Positions 1-5,284 of a stretch of DNA of 5,284 nucleotides are shown in pieces. The notes beneath the pieces are model-generated. The model was not told where the DNA came from. It saw only the letters and a list, made by a program, of their open reading frames with translations, and made no database searches. Position numbers and translations under genes: made by a program. Where the stretch lies: NCBI GenBank assembly GCA_036491755.1, contig DASXBJ010000049.1, positions 1 to 5,284 of the forward strand, in the 5' to 3' direction. The stretch's first letter is position 1. Each line of letters starts with the position of its first letter. This DNA comes from DASXBJ01 sp036491755 (GTDB taxonomy: Bacteria > Chloroflexota > Dormibacteria > Dormibacterales > Dormibacteraceae).

Positions 1-26
1 TGTGTAGGTTCGGCTGAAGCACGACA
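1..26 (+). repeat. Left terminal inverted repeat of the IS
   Basis: It starts TGTGTAGGTT and contains the 16-base box at 11-26. Nineteen of 26 bases match the reverse complement of 1321-1346, including the outer TGTG and the inner GACA. It is the probable outer transposase-binding and cleavage site. The real terminus could lie slightly further left, outside the window, but the outer four-base match to the right end argues that it does not. Confidence 0.75.
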
Positions 27-96
27 AAAGCGTCCCGGCTGATGCTTGTCAGTGTTTCGGGTGATGCACGACAGGTGTCCCGGTTGATACCTGACA
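11..96 (+). repeat. Four direct copies of a 16-bp box at the IS left end
   Basis: Four copies of a box with consensus CGGNTGATGCNYGACA lie at 11-26, 36-51, 58-73 and 81-96, all in the same direction and spaced 25, 22 and 23 bases apart (start to start). CGG, TGA, the C at position 10, the G at position 13 and the final CA are invariant in all of them. The same box occurs twice in inverted orientation at the right end. The spacing is about two helical turns, so the copies would lie near the same face of the helix. The likely role is as transposase-binding sites. Because they end only ten bases before the first ATG of the transposase gene, bound transposase could also repress its own promoter. 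Both roles are inferred. Confidence 0.7.
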
Positions 97-108
97 CTCC
101 CGCGCATG

Positions 109-114
109 AGGGAG
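109..114 (+). promoter_or_regulatory. Ribosome binding site that sets the transposase start at GTG 121
   Basis: AGGGAG lies six bases before the GTG at 121, an ideal spacing. The ATG at 106 is in frame but lies upstream of this site and has no purine-rich stretch before it (it is preceded by CACTCCCGCGC). The GTG is therefore the better start. Confidence 0.65.
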
Positions 115-120
115 ATAAGC

Positions 121-1287
121 GTGACTGAGCAACGGTACAAAGCGGTTCTCGGGGTCCTGGCTGACGGGCGGACGATTACCCAAGTAGCGCGCGATTGGGA
201 CGTGGCCAGACAGACGTTGCATGTCTGGCTGGAACGCTACGAAGCCGACGGACTTGAAGGTCTGGCCGATCGTTCCCACCGGCCGGCGCACTGCCCACAT
301 CAAATGCCGGCTGCGGTGGAGGCTCAGCTGCTCGAGATGCGCCGTGCCAAGCCTTACTGGGGAGCCCGGCGATTGGCGCTCGAGCTCGCCCGCAAGGGCG
401 TCCAGCAGGCTCCATCGAAGTCCGCGGTCTACCGCTCGCTGCTGCGAGCCGGACTCATCGACCCAATGCAGCGGCAGCGGCGCCGCGAGAGTTGGAAACG
501 TTGGGAGCGAGCTGCCCCGATGGAACTCTGGCAACTGGACACTGTGCACGGCTTCCTTCTCGCCGATGGCACTTCAGCCAAGGCACTGACCGGAGTCGAC
601 GACCACTCCAGGTTCTGCGTCTCGGCTCGACTCATGGCTCGGGAGCGAACTCAGGCGGTCTGTGATGGCTTCACTGCAGCGCTGCGAACCTATGGAGTGC
701 CGGCGCAGGTCCTGACCGACAACGGCAAGGTCTTCACCGGCCGTTTCGCCCAGCCGCCGGTCGAGGTCTTGTTCGACAAGATCTGTCGGGAGAACGGGGT
801 CGACCACATCCTCACCCAGCCCCGCTCGCCGACCACGACGGGCAAGATCGAGCGCTTTCACCGCAGCCTTCGCATTGAGTTCAACACCAGGCAAGTGTTC
901 AAGAACCTGAAGACGGCTCAGGAGGCTCTCGATGAGTGGGTGAGCTACTACAACACCCAACGCCCGCACCAATCGCTCAGCGACCTGACCCCGGAGAGCC
1001 GCTTTCGCATCACCGGCCAGCAACCCCGCGAGCTACGGACGCCACGACCGGAGCGCAACGGTGAGCAATGGGTCTGCCGGAAAGTTGCCAGCAACGGAGT
1101 CGTCAGCGTCGCCTACCAGCAGGTGAGCGTGGGCCGGAACTACGCCGGGAGCTCTTGCGACGTCCTGGTGACCGACGGCCTGATGCAGTTTTGGGTCGGC
1201 AGCGAGCTGCTCAAGACAGTCGCTCGCACGGGCATAGGCGTGGTCCGCAAACTACACGCCAGCGGCACCGCGCCGAGGCCTCGTTAG
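121..1287 (+). CDS. IS481-family DDE transposase
   Basis: This enzyme cuts and joins the ends of its own insertion sequence. From the GTG start at 121 it has 388 residues; starting at ATG 106 would give 393. Residues 16-40 (GRTITQVARDWDVARQTLHV and following) form a helix-turn-helix, and a second winged-helix region follows at about 62-110. The RNase H-like integrase core begins near residue 130. The catalytic triad is visible as D140 in WQLDTVHGF, D200 in LTDNG and E244 in GKIERFHRS. YYNTQRPHQSL at about 276-286 is the usual signature at the end of the core in IS481 and IS3 relatives. About 75 further residues follow (roughly 313-388) with the look of a small beta-rich domain, which longer members of the group carry. 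No frameshift or internal stop is present, so it looks functional. The repeated boxes immediately upstream suggest autoregulation. Confidence 0.93.
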   Translation: MTEQRYKAVLGVLADGRTITQVARDWDVARQTLHVWLERYEADGLEGLADRSHRPAHCPHQMPAAVEAQLLEMRRAKPYWGARRLALELARKGVQQAPSKSAVYRSLLRAGLIDPMQRQRRRESWKRWERAAPMELWQLDTVHGFLLADGTSAKALTGVDDHSRFCVSARLMARERTQAVCDGFTAALRTYGVPAQVLTDNGKVFTGRFAQPPVEVLFDKICRENGVDHILTQPRSPTTTGKIERFHRSLRIEFNTRQVFKNLKTAQEALDEWVSYYNTQRPHQSLSDLTPESRFRITGQQPRELRTPRPERNGEQWVCRKVASNGVVSVAYQQVSVGRNYAGSSCDVLVTDGLMQFWVGSELLKTVARTGIGVVRKLHASGTAPRPR

Positions 1288-1290
1288 ATT

Positions 1291-1315
1291 GGGAGTGTCA
1301 GGCGTCAACCGGGAC
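1291..1315 (-). repeat. Right subterminal inverted copy of the IS box
   Basis: This stretch begins GGGAGTGTCAGGC. Its reverse complement matches 77-101 at 23 of 25 positions. It contains the box consensus at 1296-1311 in inverted orientation. It starts four bases after the transposase stop codon and lies 25 bases inside the corresponding box in the right terminus. It is the inner binding site of the right end by comparison with the left. Confidence 0.75.
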
Positions 1316-1320
1316 AGACC

Positions 1321-1346
1321 TGTCTGGCATCAACCGGACCGCCACA
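1321..1346 (-). repeat. Right terminal inverted repeat of the IS
   Basis: It runs from TGTCTGGCAT to CGCCACA. Its reverse complement pairs with bases 1-26 at 19 of 26 positions, and it holds the inverted box at 1321-1336. The element therefore ends at base 1346. Confidence 0.8.
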
Positions 1347-1423
1347 GGGGCACCATCGGGTACAGAACGCGAACCTTTGAGTGAGCGCGATCCGTCGGTG
1401 CCGGCCGGTCCGCGATCGAGTGA
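1347..1423. other. Spacer between the IS and the membrane protein gene
   Basis: This 77-base spacer holds no gene. It contains a CCGGCCGG palindrome at about 1400-1407 and two direct copies of CGCGATC at about 1387 and 1411. These might belong to a terminator for the minus-strand gene, but no stem followed by a T-run is visible. Confidence 0.4.
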
Positions 1424-2083
1424 TCACGCCGTGCGCGTCGCCATTACGGTCGGGTCCGCGGCTTGATCAACGCCGCGGGCCAGCCCGATGCCGGCGATGA
1501 TTAGGCACAGAGCTCCCGCCCACGCCAACGGGCCAAACGTCATCGAGAGCACCGAGCCCGGAACGAGCAATACGCCGGCCCATTTGGGAAGAGTGCGCGA
1601 CCTCCACACCGCCACCGCGTTGGCGATGGAGCCGATGAGGGCGATGAGCATGAGCGCGCCAAAATACGAGTTGAGCCGGTCGCTCGGTGTCCCACCACCC
1701 ATCAGGAGCATCGCGGCCACTACGTCCTTGTGACCGGCGAGGTAAACGTCGCCGAGAATCGCTGACGCCAGACCGAAAACGCCGAAGACCGGCAGGGCCG
1801 AGGCGACCCCGACCACCGAGACGACCATCCCGCCGGCGGCCCAGGACGCTGCGGGTGTGCGCACGAGGTGTGCGTATAGAGCGAGCAAGCCGAAGAGCAG
1901 GCAGATGAACCCGGCCAGGTACACATCTCCCGCGATCGCGGACGCGGGTGAAACGGCGTCACGAGCAAACCCGTCCGGGTCGGTCCGCAGCGATGGCCCC
2001 CTAAGGATGTAGAGCCACGGGACTGCGGTCAGGACGCCGGCGGCGGGCAGTGCATAGATTCCGCGACGAATAAGCCTGGTCAT
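1424..2083 (-). CDS. Polytopic membrane protein of unknown function
   Basis: I do not recognise a named family with certainty; a DUF-type integral membrane protein (DUF4386-like) is possible. From the ATG at 2083 it has 219 residues. It has a short basic N terminus (MTRLIRR) and about six hydrophobic segments at roughly 8-28, 50-73, 82-104, 138-160, 166-183 and 184-203, ending in a short polar tail. The first segment has no obvious cleavage site and looks like a membrane anchor. A motif, SAI-x-GDVYLAG, occurs twice, at 48-58 and 107-117, each near the boundary of a hydrophobic segment. The start is fixed by AAGGAG six bases upstream; the open frame continues 90 codons further, but that extension is low-complexity and Arg-rich. 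The gene is divergent from the sensor kinase gene, which suggests shared control or a functional link without proving it. No catalytic motif was seen. Confidence 0.75.
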   Translation of the reverse strand: MTRLIRRGIYALPAAGVLTAVPWLYILRGPSLRTDPDGFARDAVSPASAIAGDVYLAGFICLLFGLLALYAHLVRTPAASWAAGGMVVSVVGVASALPVFGVFGLASAILGDVYLAGHKDVVAAMLLMGGGTPSDRLNSYFGALMLIALIGSIANAVAVWRSRTLPKWAGVLLVPGSVLSMTFGPLAWAGALCLIIAGIGLARGVDQAADPTVMATRTA

Positions 2084-2089
2084 CACGTT

Positions 2090-2095
2090 CTCCTT
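2090..2095 (-). promoter_or_regulatory. Ribosome binding site of the membrane protein gene
   Basis: Read on the minus strand this is AAGGAG, six bases before the ATG at 2083-2081. It fixes the start and rejects the longer upstream extension of the frame. Confidence 0.8.
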
Positions 2096-2208
2096 GTGGG
2101 GACGGCTGAAAGCTGTGTCTTCATAGCGACGCCACCCTAGGCGGGAGCCCATCCCACGCAATACCCGGGCCGCCCTCTGATTTGGTGCCGCCGCCCCCCA
2201 CCCGGGAT

Positions 2209-2222
2209 GGCGGCATGCCGCC
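2209..2222. repeat. 14-bp perfect palindrome GGCGGCATGCCGCC
   Basis: The sequence is its own reverse complement over 14 bases and lies 38 bases before the preferred kinase start. It could be an operator for a dimeric regulator, possibly the adjacent LuxR-type one, or a small hairpin in the kinase leader. In such GC-rich DNA it could also arise by chance. Confidence 0.4.
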
Positions 2223-2260
2223 TCGACGCCGCGCCGCCGATGGCGCAGGATGCGCGTGGT

Positions 2261-4318
2261 ATGAGCGCCAGGTTGCGAACCCGCGTGGCCTGGAGCGGCT
2301 TCGGACTCTCCGCGATGTTGATCGCCGGTTCGCTCGGATTCGTGGTGACCCATCCATATGGCGTCCTGGCGCCCGAGCTGCTACTCATGGCGGGCGCGCT
2401 CAGCTACGCGTGTGTCGGCGCGCTGATCGCGCTGCGGCAGCCGGCCAACCGGATCGGATGGCTCGTCCTCGTGACCGGGCTCCTGAGCTCGCTGTCGTTG
2501 GGCGTCGCCACTTATGGCTTCGCGGCCCTCGCCATCGGGGCCGGCGTCTTGCCCGACGGCATCTGGGCCACCTGGACCTTCGGCTGGCTGATCTGGTTGG
2601 TCCTGATCGCGATTCCGCTCGCTCTGCTCATCTTTCCCGACGGTCGCCCCCCCTCGCGGCGCTGGTGGATAGTCGGGGCGGCCCTGATCGCCTCCGGCGT
2701 CCTGCTGGCCCTGCTGACGATGCTGCGACCCGGACCGATCGTGATACCTCCCGACACAAGCGCGATTGGGGCCAATCCCGCCGGCCTCGCCATCCTCGCC
2801 GGCGTCGAGGATCATCTCTTCAAGCCCATCAACGGGATCTACCTGGCGGCGGTGTTGGCGGCGGGTGCTGCGCCGATCTGGCGCTTTCACCGCAGCCGGC
2901 GCGAGGAGCGCGAGCAACTCAAGGTGCTGGCCTATGTCGGCGCCTGGATAGTCGCGCTGCAGATCGTCAGTTACGCGACGCCGCTGTCGCGCGTGCCAGG
3001 GGTCTCTGACATCCTCTGGTCGCTGAGCTTCGCCGGTTTGGTCGTGGGGTTGCCCGCTGCCTATGCCGTCGCCATCCTCCGCTACCGCCTCTACGACATC
3101 GACGTCGTCATCAACCGGACCTTGGTATTCGCAGGTCTCGCGGTCTTCGTGACCGGCGCTTACGTCATCGTCGTTGCCGGTGCCGGCGCATTGATCGGCA
3201 GCACCAACCAGTCGAACTTCGCGCTGTCAATCCTCGCCACAGCTGTTGTGGCAATCGCGTTCCAACCGGTCCGTCAGCGCGCCCAATCGCTGGCCAACCA
3301 GCTGGTTTACGGGAGCCGCGCCGACCCTCATGAGGTCCTATCCCGCGTTTCGAAGATGGTTGCCGACACCGGCTCTGGCGAGCAGATGGTCGTCCGAATG
3401 CTGCAGGTGCTGGTCGAATCCACGAGCGTCACCGCGGCGGCGATTTACCTCGACGTCGGAGTCGAGCGCGTGCTCGCGGCCAGTTGGCCCGGAGGTGCGA
3501 CCAACCTCGCAGGTTGTTCTTTGCCGATCCGGCACCAGGGCGACGAGATCGGACTCCTGGTGGTGGCCGAGCCGGCTGAATCGCTGGGCGCCGACACGGA
3601 GCGGCTGTTGGGCGACGTCGCCGGCCAGGCGGGTCTCCTGATGCGCAACCAGCGGCTGACTGCAGAGCTGCAGGCGCGAGTGGAGGAGCTGGCGGAGTCC
3701 CGCCTGCGGATAGTCGCGGCGCAGGATGCCGAACGCCGGCGGCTCGAGCGCGACATTCACGACGGCGTACAACAGCACATCGTGGCACTGATGGCCAAGC
3801 TCCGGCTGGCACGCAACCAGGTCCGCCGCAGATCAGAGCTGGCGGGGGACACTCTTGGCGAGGTGCAGGCGGACGCCGGCCGCCTGCTGGATGAGCTGCG
3901 GGAGCTGGCGAGCGGCATCCATCCGGTCGTCCTCACAGACGGCGGGGTCGTGGCGGCCGTGCGTTCCCGAGCTGACCGGCTCCCGATCAACGTCGTCCTC
4001 GACGCGGATTCCACGACCCGCACCACGCGCTACCCGGAGCAGGTCGAAGCAGCCGGCTACTTCATCGCCTGCGAGGCGCTGGCGAACGTGATGAAGCACG
4101 CCGGGGCGTCCAGAGCGGTGGTCCGCATAGGTACCGACGGCGGCAGTCTCACGATCAAGGTCACTGACGACGGCAAGGGATTCGACACCTCGACCGCCGT
4201 CCGTTCCGGCCTCCGCGGCCTCCAGGATCGGGTCGAGGCCCTCGGCGGCCGGATGGAGGTGACCAGCTCTCATTCGTTGGGGACGACGCTGAGCGCCAGT
4301 CTGCCGGCCAATGGCTGA
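2261..4318 (+). CDS. Multi-pass membrane sensor histidine kinase, HisKA_3 (NarL-partner) class
   Basis: It senses a signal in or at the membrane, autophosphorylates on histidine and passes the phosphate to the regulator encoded next. From the ATG at 2261 it has 685 residues. About ten membrane segments occupy 10-336. They include RQPANRIGW (60-67) and YRLYDIDVVINRTLVF (275-290), motifs I associate with a membrane module common in actinobacterial kinases. A degenerate GAF-like domain follows (about 365-460), then a helical linker (461-487). The dimerisation domain carries ERRRLERDIHDGVQQH with the phospho-acceptor H500. The ATPase domain shows the N box (N609 in EALANVMKHAG), DDGKGFD (G1, near 637-642) and GLRGLQDR (G2, from 650). 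The C terminus closes with GTTLSASLP. ATGs at 2207 and 2240 are in frame but have no ribosome site; 2261 has AGGA ten bases upstream. No extracellular sensor domain is seen, only a loop at about 157-190, so the signal is unknown. Confidence 0.93.
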   Translation: MSARLRTRVAWSGFGLSAMLIAGSLGFVVTHPYGVLAPELLLMAGALSYACVGALIALRQPANRIGWLVLVTGLLSSLSLGVATYGFAALAIGAGVLPDGIWATWTFGWLIWLVLIAIPLALLIFPDGRPPSRRWWIVGAALIASGVLLALLTMLRPGPIVIPPDTSAIGANPAGLAILAGVEDHLFKPINGIYLAAVLAAGAAPIWRFHRSRREEREQLKVLAYVGAWIVALQIVSYATPLSRVPGVSDILWSLSFAGLVVGLPAAYAVAILRYRLYDIDVVINRTLVFAGLAVFVTGAYVIVVAGAGALIGSTNQSNFALSILATAVVAIAFQPVRQRAQSLANQLVYGSRADPHEVLSRVSKMVADTGSGEQMVVRMLQVLVESTSVTAAAIYLDVGVERVLAASWPGGATNLAGCSLPIRHQGDEIGLLVVAEPAESLGADTERLLGDVAGQAGLLMRNQRLTAELQARVEELAESRLRIVAAQDAERRRLERDIHDGVQQHIVALMAKLRLARNQVRRRSELAGDTLGEVQADAGRLLDELRELASGIHPVVLTDGGVVAAVRSRADRLPINVVLDADSTTRTTRYPEQVEAAGYFIACEALANVMKHAGASRAVVRIGTDGGSLTIKVTDDGKGFDTSTAVRSGLRGLQDRVEALGGRMEVTSSHSLGTTLSASLPANG

Positions 4319-4991
4319 GAAGTTGCGAGTGATCATCGCCGAGGACAACTACCTGGTTCGGGAAGGGACTCGGCGCCTCCTCGAGGATTCGGACGAGGTC
4401 GACGTGGTGGCGGCGGTCAGCAACGCGGTCGAGCTGCTGGATGCCGTGGAACGCATGCGACCGCATGTGGTCATCACGGACATTCGGATGCCGCCCGACC
4501 ACCATCTCGAAGGCATCGAAGCGGCCAGGGTCATCCGGGCTCGGCATCCCGACGTGGGCGTGGTGGTGCTCTCGCAGCATTCGGACGACCTGTATGCGTA
4601 TGAGCTGCTGAAGGACGGCACAGCCGGCCTTGCCTATCTGCTCAAGGAACGCGTCAGCGAGCTCGACATGCTTGTCCGCACGCTCAAAGAGGTGGCCGCC
4701 GGGGGTTCCGTCATCGACGCCAAGGTGGTCGAGGCGCTGCTCGGTAGACGGGCCCGTCGTGAGGCCTCCGCACTCAGCTCCCTCACCCCCCGGGAAGTGG
4801 AGGTGCTGGCAAAGATGGCCGAAGGGCTCACCAATCCCTCTATCGCTCGGGCTCTGTTCATGTCCGAGTCGACGGTGGAAAAGCACGTCAGCGCGATCCT
4901 GTCCAAGCTGGGCCTCTCGGAGGAGAAGGAGATCGATCGCCGCGTGGCGGCCGTGCTCGCCTATCTCAGGGAGGCGGACTCCGTCACCTAG
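4311..4991 (+). CDS. NarL/LuxR-type response regulator
   Basis: This is the cognate DNA-binding regulator of the upstream kinase, 226 residues long. The receiver domain (about 5-125) has the acidic pair E11/D12, the phospho-acceptor D57 in VVITDIRMP, the switch residue S88 in VVVLSQH and the conserved K112 in YLLKERV. The LuxR-type helix-turn-helix (about 156-203) shows LTPREVEVLAKMAEGLTNPSIA and STVEKHVSAILSKLGL, the standard recognition-helix signature. Compared with typical NarL proteins, the loop after D57 is longer (MPPDHHLEGIEAA), as is the segment before the conserved lysine (GTAGLAYLLK). The tail after the DNA-binding helices (SEEKEIDRRVAAVLAYL) is also extended. I know this pattern from an actinobacterial subclass. 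Its start overlaps the kinase stop by 8 bases (ATGGCTGA) with no clear ribosome site, so translation is probably coupled. Target genes are unknown; the divergent membrane protein gene and self-control are candidates. Confidence 0.95.
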   Translation: MAEKLRVIIAEDNYLVREGTRRLLEDSDEVDVVAAVSNAVELLDAVERMRPHVVITDIRMPPDHHLEGIEAARVIRARHPDVGVVVLSQHSDDLYAYELLKDGTAGLAYLLKERVSELDMLVRTLKEVAAGGSVIDAKVVEALLGRRARREASALSSLTPREVEVLAKMAEGLTNPSIARALFMSESTVEKHVSAILSKLGLSEEKEIDRRVAAVLAYLREADSVT

Positions 4992-5006
4992 CGAGCACTC
5001 TGGGGT

Positions 5007-5035
5007 CTCTGTCGCGATCGGCCCGAGCCGCAGAG
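5007..5035. terminator. Possible weak bidirectional hairpin between convergent genes
   Basis: CTCTG (5007-5011) pairs with CAGAG (5031-5035), and CGGC (5019-5022) with GCCG (5027-5030) around a CCGA loop. Seven unpaired bases sit on the left side only. There is no T-run on either strand, so a Rho-independent terminator is doubtful. The position, between the converging regulator and peptidase genes, is the main reason to list it. Confidence 0.25.
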
Positions 5036-5052
5036 CGCCTCGTCGCTGTGGG

Positions 5053-5284
5053 TCAGCCCGCGAGGTTGGTGCCGGGGATGGGCAGGTAGGGCATCGGGTC
5101 GATGACCGCGCCGTTCACCCGGACCTCGAAATGCACGTGCGGTCCGGTCGAAAAGCCAGTCGAGCCCTCGCGCCCGACCTGCTGGCCTCTCACGACGATC
5201 TGGCCGGTGGTGACGCTGGTCGCGAGGAGGTGGCCGTAGAGGGTCTCGACGCCGGACCCATGGGCGATCACGACGTAGTTCCCG
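5053..5284 (-). CDS. M23 (LytM-type) zinc metallopeptidase, C-terminal part only
   Basis: This is the C-terminal end of a peptidoglycan endopeptidase-like protein; its N terminus lies beyond the right edge of the window. About 77 codons are visible and the frame stays open to the last base. The GTG near 5271 is an internal valine codon and not a start. Seen in order are NYVVIAHGSGVETLYGHL, with the conserved core histidine in YGH, then the glycine-rich VRGQQVGREGSTGFSTG, then GPHVHFEVR with the HxH pair (second histidine a zinc ligand), then the usual ending NGAVIDPMPYL. The first zinc-binding motif (HxxxD) would lie just upstream, outside the window. Whether it is an active enzyme or a regulatory LytM-like protein cannot be judged, nor can a signal peptide. 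It is convergent with the regulator gene, so probably an unrelated transcription unit. Confidence 0.9.
   Translation of the reverse strand, partial: GNYVVIAHGSGVETLYGHLLATSVTTGQIVVRGQQVGREGSTGFSTGPHVHFEVRVNGAVIDPMPYLPIPGTNLAG

Larger units (their letters stand above)
1..1346 (+). mobile_element. Complete IS481-type insertion sequence, about 1.35 kb
   Basis: The element is bounded by imperfect inverted repeats: the first 26 bases (starting TGTGTAGG) match the reverse complement of 1321-1346 (ending CGCCACA) at 19 of 26 positions. Between them lies a single intact DDE transposase gene of the IS481 type that fills nearly the whole element. Second inverted copies lie just inside each end (77-101 against 1291-1315, 23 of 25 matching). 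TG...CA termini, a single transposase gene and a length slightly over 1.3 kb fit IS481-group elements. A target-site duplication cannot be checked because the left flank is outside the window; the right flank begins GGGGCACC. The left boundary is inferred only from matching the right end, because the window begins there. The open reading frame is intact, so the element may be active. Confidence 0.85.
2084..2260. promoter_or_regulatory. Divergent control region between membrane protein and sensor kinase genes
   Basis: This 177-base region must hold the promoters for both directions. On the minus strand TATGAA (2125-2120) could be a -10 hexamer giving a leader of about 30 bases, but it has no good -35 partner. 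I see no convincing promoter for the kinase on the plus strand. The region contains two CCCGGG sites (about 2164 and 2201) and the palindrome at 2209-2222. If the kinase really starts at 2207 or 2240, the region is shorter. Confidence 0.5.

Noticed and set aside
574..1023. 149-codon minus-strand frame opposite the transposase
   Set aside because: It lies antisense to the conserved DDE core; its length is explained by codon bias and it has no motif or ribosome site.
1344..1359. Third right-end box at the expected 23-base spacing
   Set aside because: Only 9 of 16 positions match the box, and the terminal-repeat match already ends the element at 1346.
1347..1423. Rho-independent terminator for the minus-strand membrane protein gene
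   Set aside because: A short CCGGCCGG palindrome and repeated CGCGATC are present, but no stable stem followed by a T-run.
1068..1466. Plus-strand frame crossing the IS right end
   Set aside because: It overlaps the transposase 3' end in another frame, crosses the inverted repeat and is low-complexity; no sign of a real or fused gene.
2207..2260. Upstream kinase starts at ATG 2207 or ATG 2240
   Set aside because: Neither has a purine-rich ribosome site, and the extra 18 residues look non-conserved (Ala/Asp/Pro-rich). Not excluded; the choice of 2261 is moderate.
2084..2353. 90-codon N-terminal extension of the minus-strand membrane protein reading frame
   Set aside because: The extension is Arg/Gly/His-rich with no hydrophobic pattern, overlaps the divergent kinase gene, and the ATG at 2083 has an excellent ribosome site.
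2182..3009. 275-codon plus-strand open frame overlapping the kinase
   Set aside because: It is Arg/Ala/Pro-rich, typical of a shadow frame in GC-rich DNA, and lies out of frame over a clear kinase gene.
3757..4886. Antisense frames opposite the kinase ATPase domain and the regulator
   Set aside because: They are Ser/Arg-rich shadow frames with no ribosome site or domain signature.

Overview
The window is GC-rich and reads as bacterial chromosome, most likely from an actinomycete-type soil organism (Actinomycetota, or possibly another high-GC lineage such as Chloroflexota). The basis is the strong G/C third-position bias and the type of sensor kinase and NarL-type regulator. This is an inference; no rRNA or other taxonomic marker is present.

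Layout. (1) Bases 1-1346 are a complete insertion sequence of the IS481 type. It has one DDE transposase gene, imperfect 26-bp terminal inverted repeats that start TGTG and end CACA, and a set of repeated 16-bp boxes next to both ends (four on the left, two on the right). The window starts exactly on the left terminus. (2) Bases 1347-1423 are a short spacer. (3) Bases 1424-2083, minus strand, encode a 219-residue polytopic membrane protein of unknown function, with a clear ribosome binding site. (4) Bases 2084-2260 are a divergent intergenic region with a 14-bp perfect palindrome. (5) Bases 2261-4318 and 4311-4991, plus strand, encode a two-component system whose genes overlap by 8 bases: a multi-pass membrane sensor histidine kinase of the HisKA_3 (NarX/DesK-like) class and a NarL/LuxR-type response regulator. 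(6) Bases 5053-5284, minus strand, are the C-terminal end of an M23 (LytM-type) zinc metallopeptidase that runs off the window. It converges on the response regulator across a 61-base gap.

How the parts fit. The kinase senses something at or in the membrane and should phosphorylate the regulator on Asp57, which then binds DNA through its C-terminal helix-turn-helix. The membrane protein is transcribed divergently from the kinase across a shared control region, so it is a reasonable but unproven candidate for a target or partner of the pair. The insertion sequence lies downstream of the membrane protein's stop codon and breaks no gene visible here.

I found no clearly new biological system. 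The points most worth a second look are the asymmetric repeated-box structure of the IS ends, the repeated SAI-x-GDVYLAG motif in the membrane protein, the palindrome between the divergent genes, and the lengthened loops in the response regulator.
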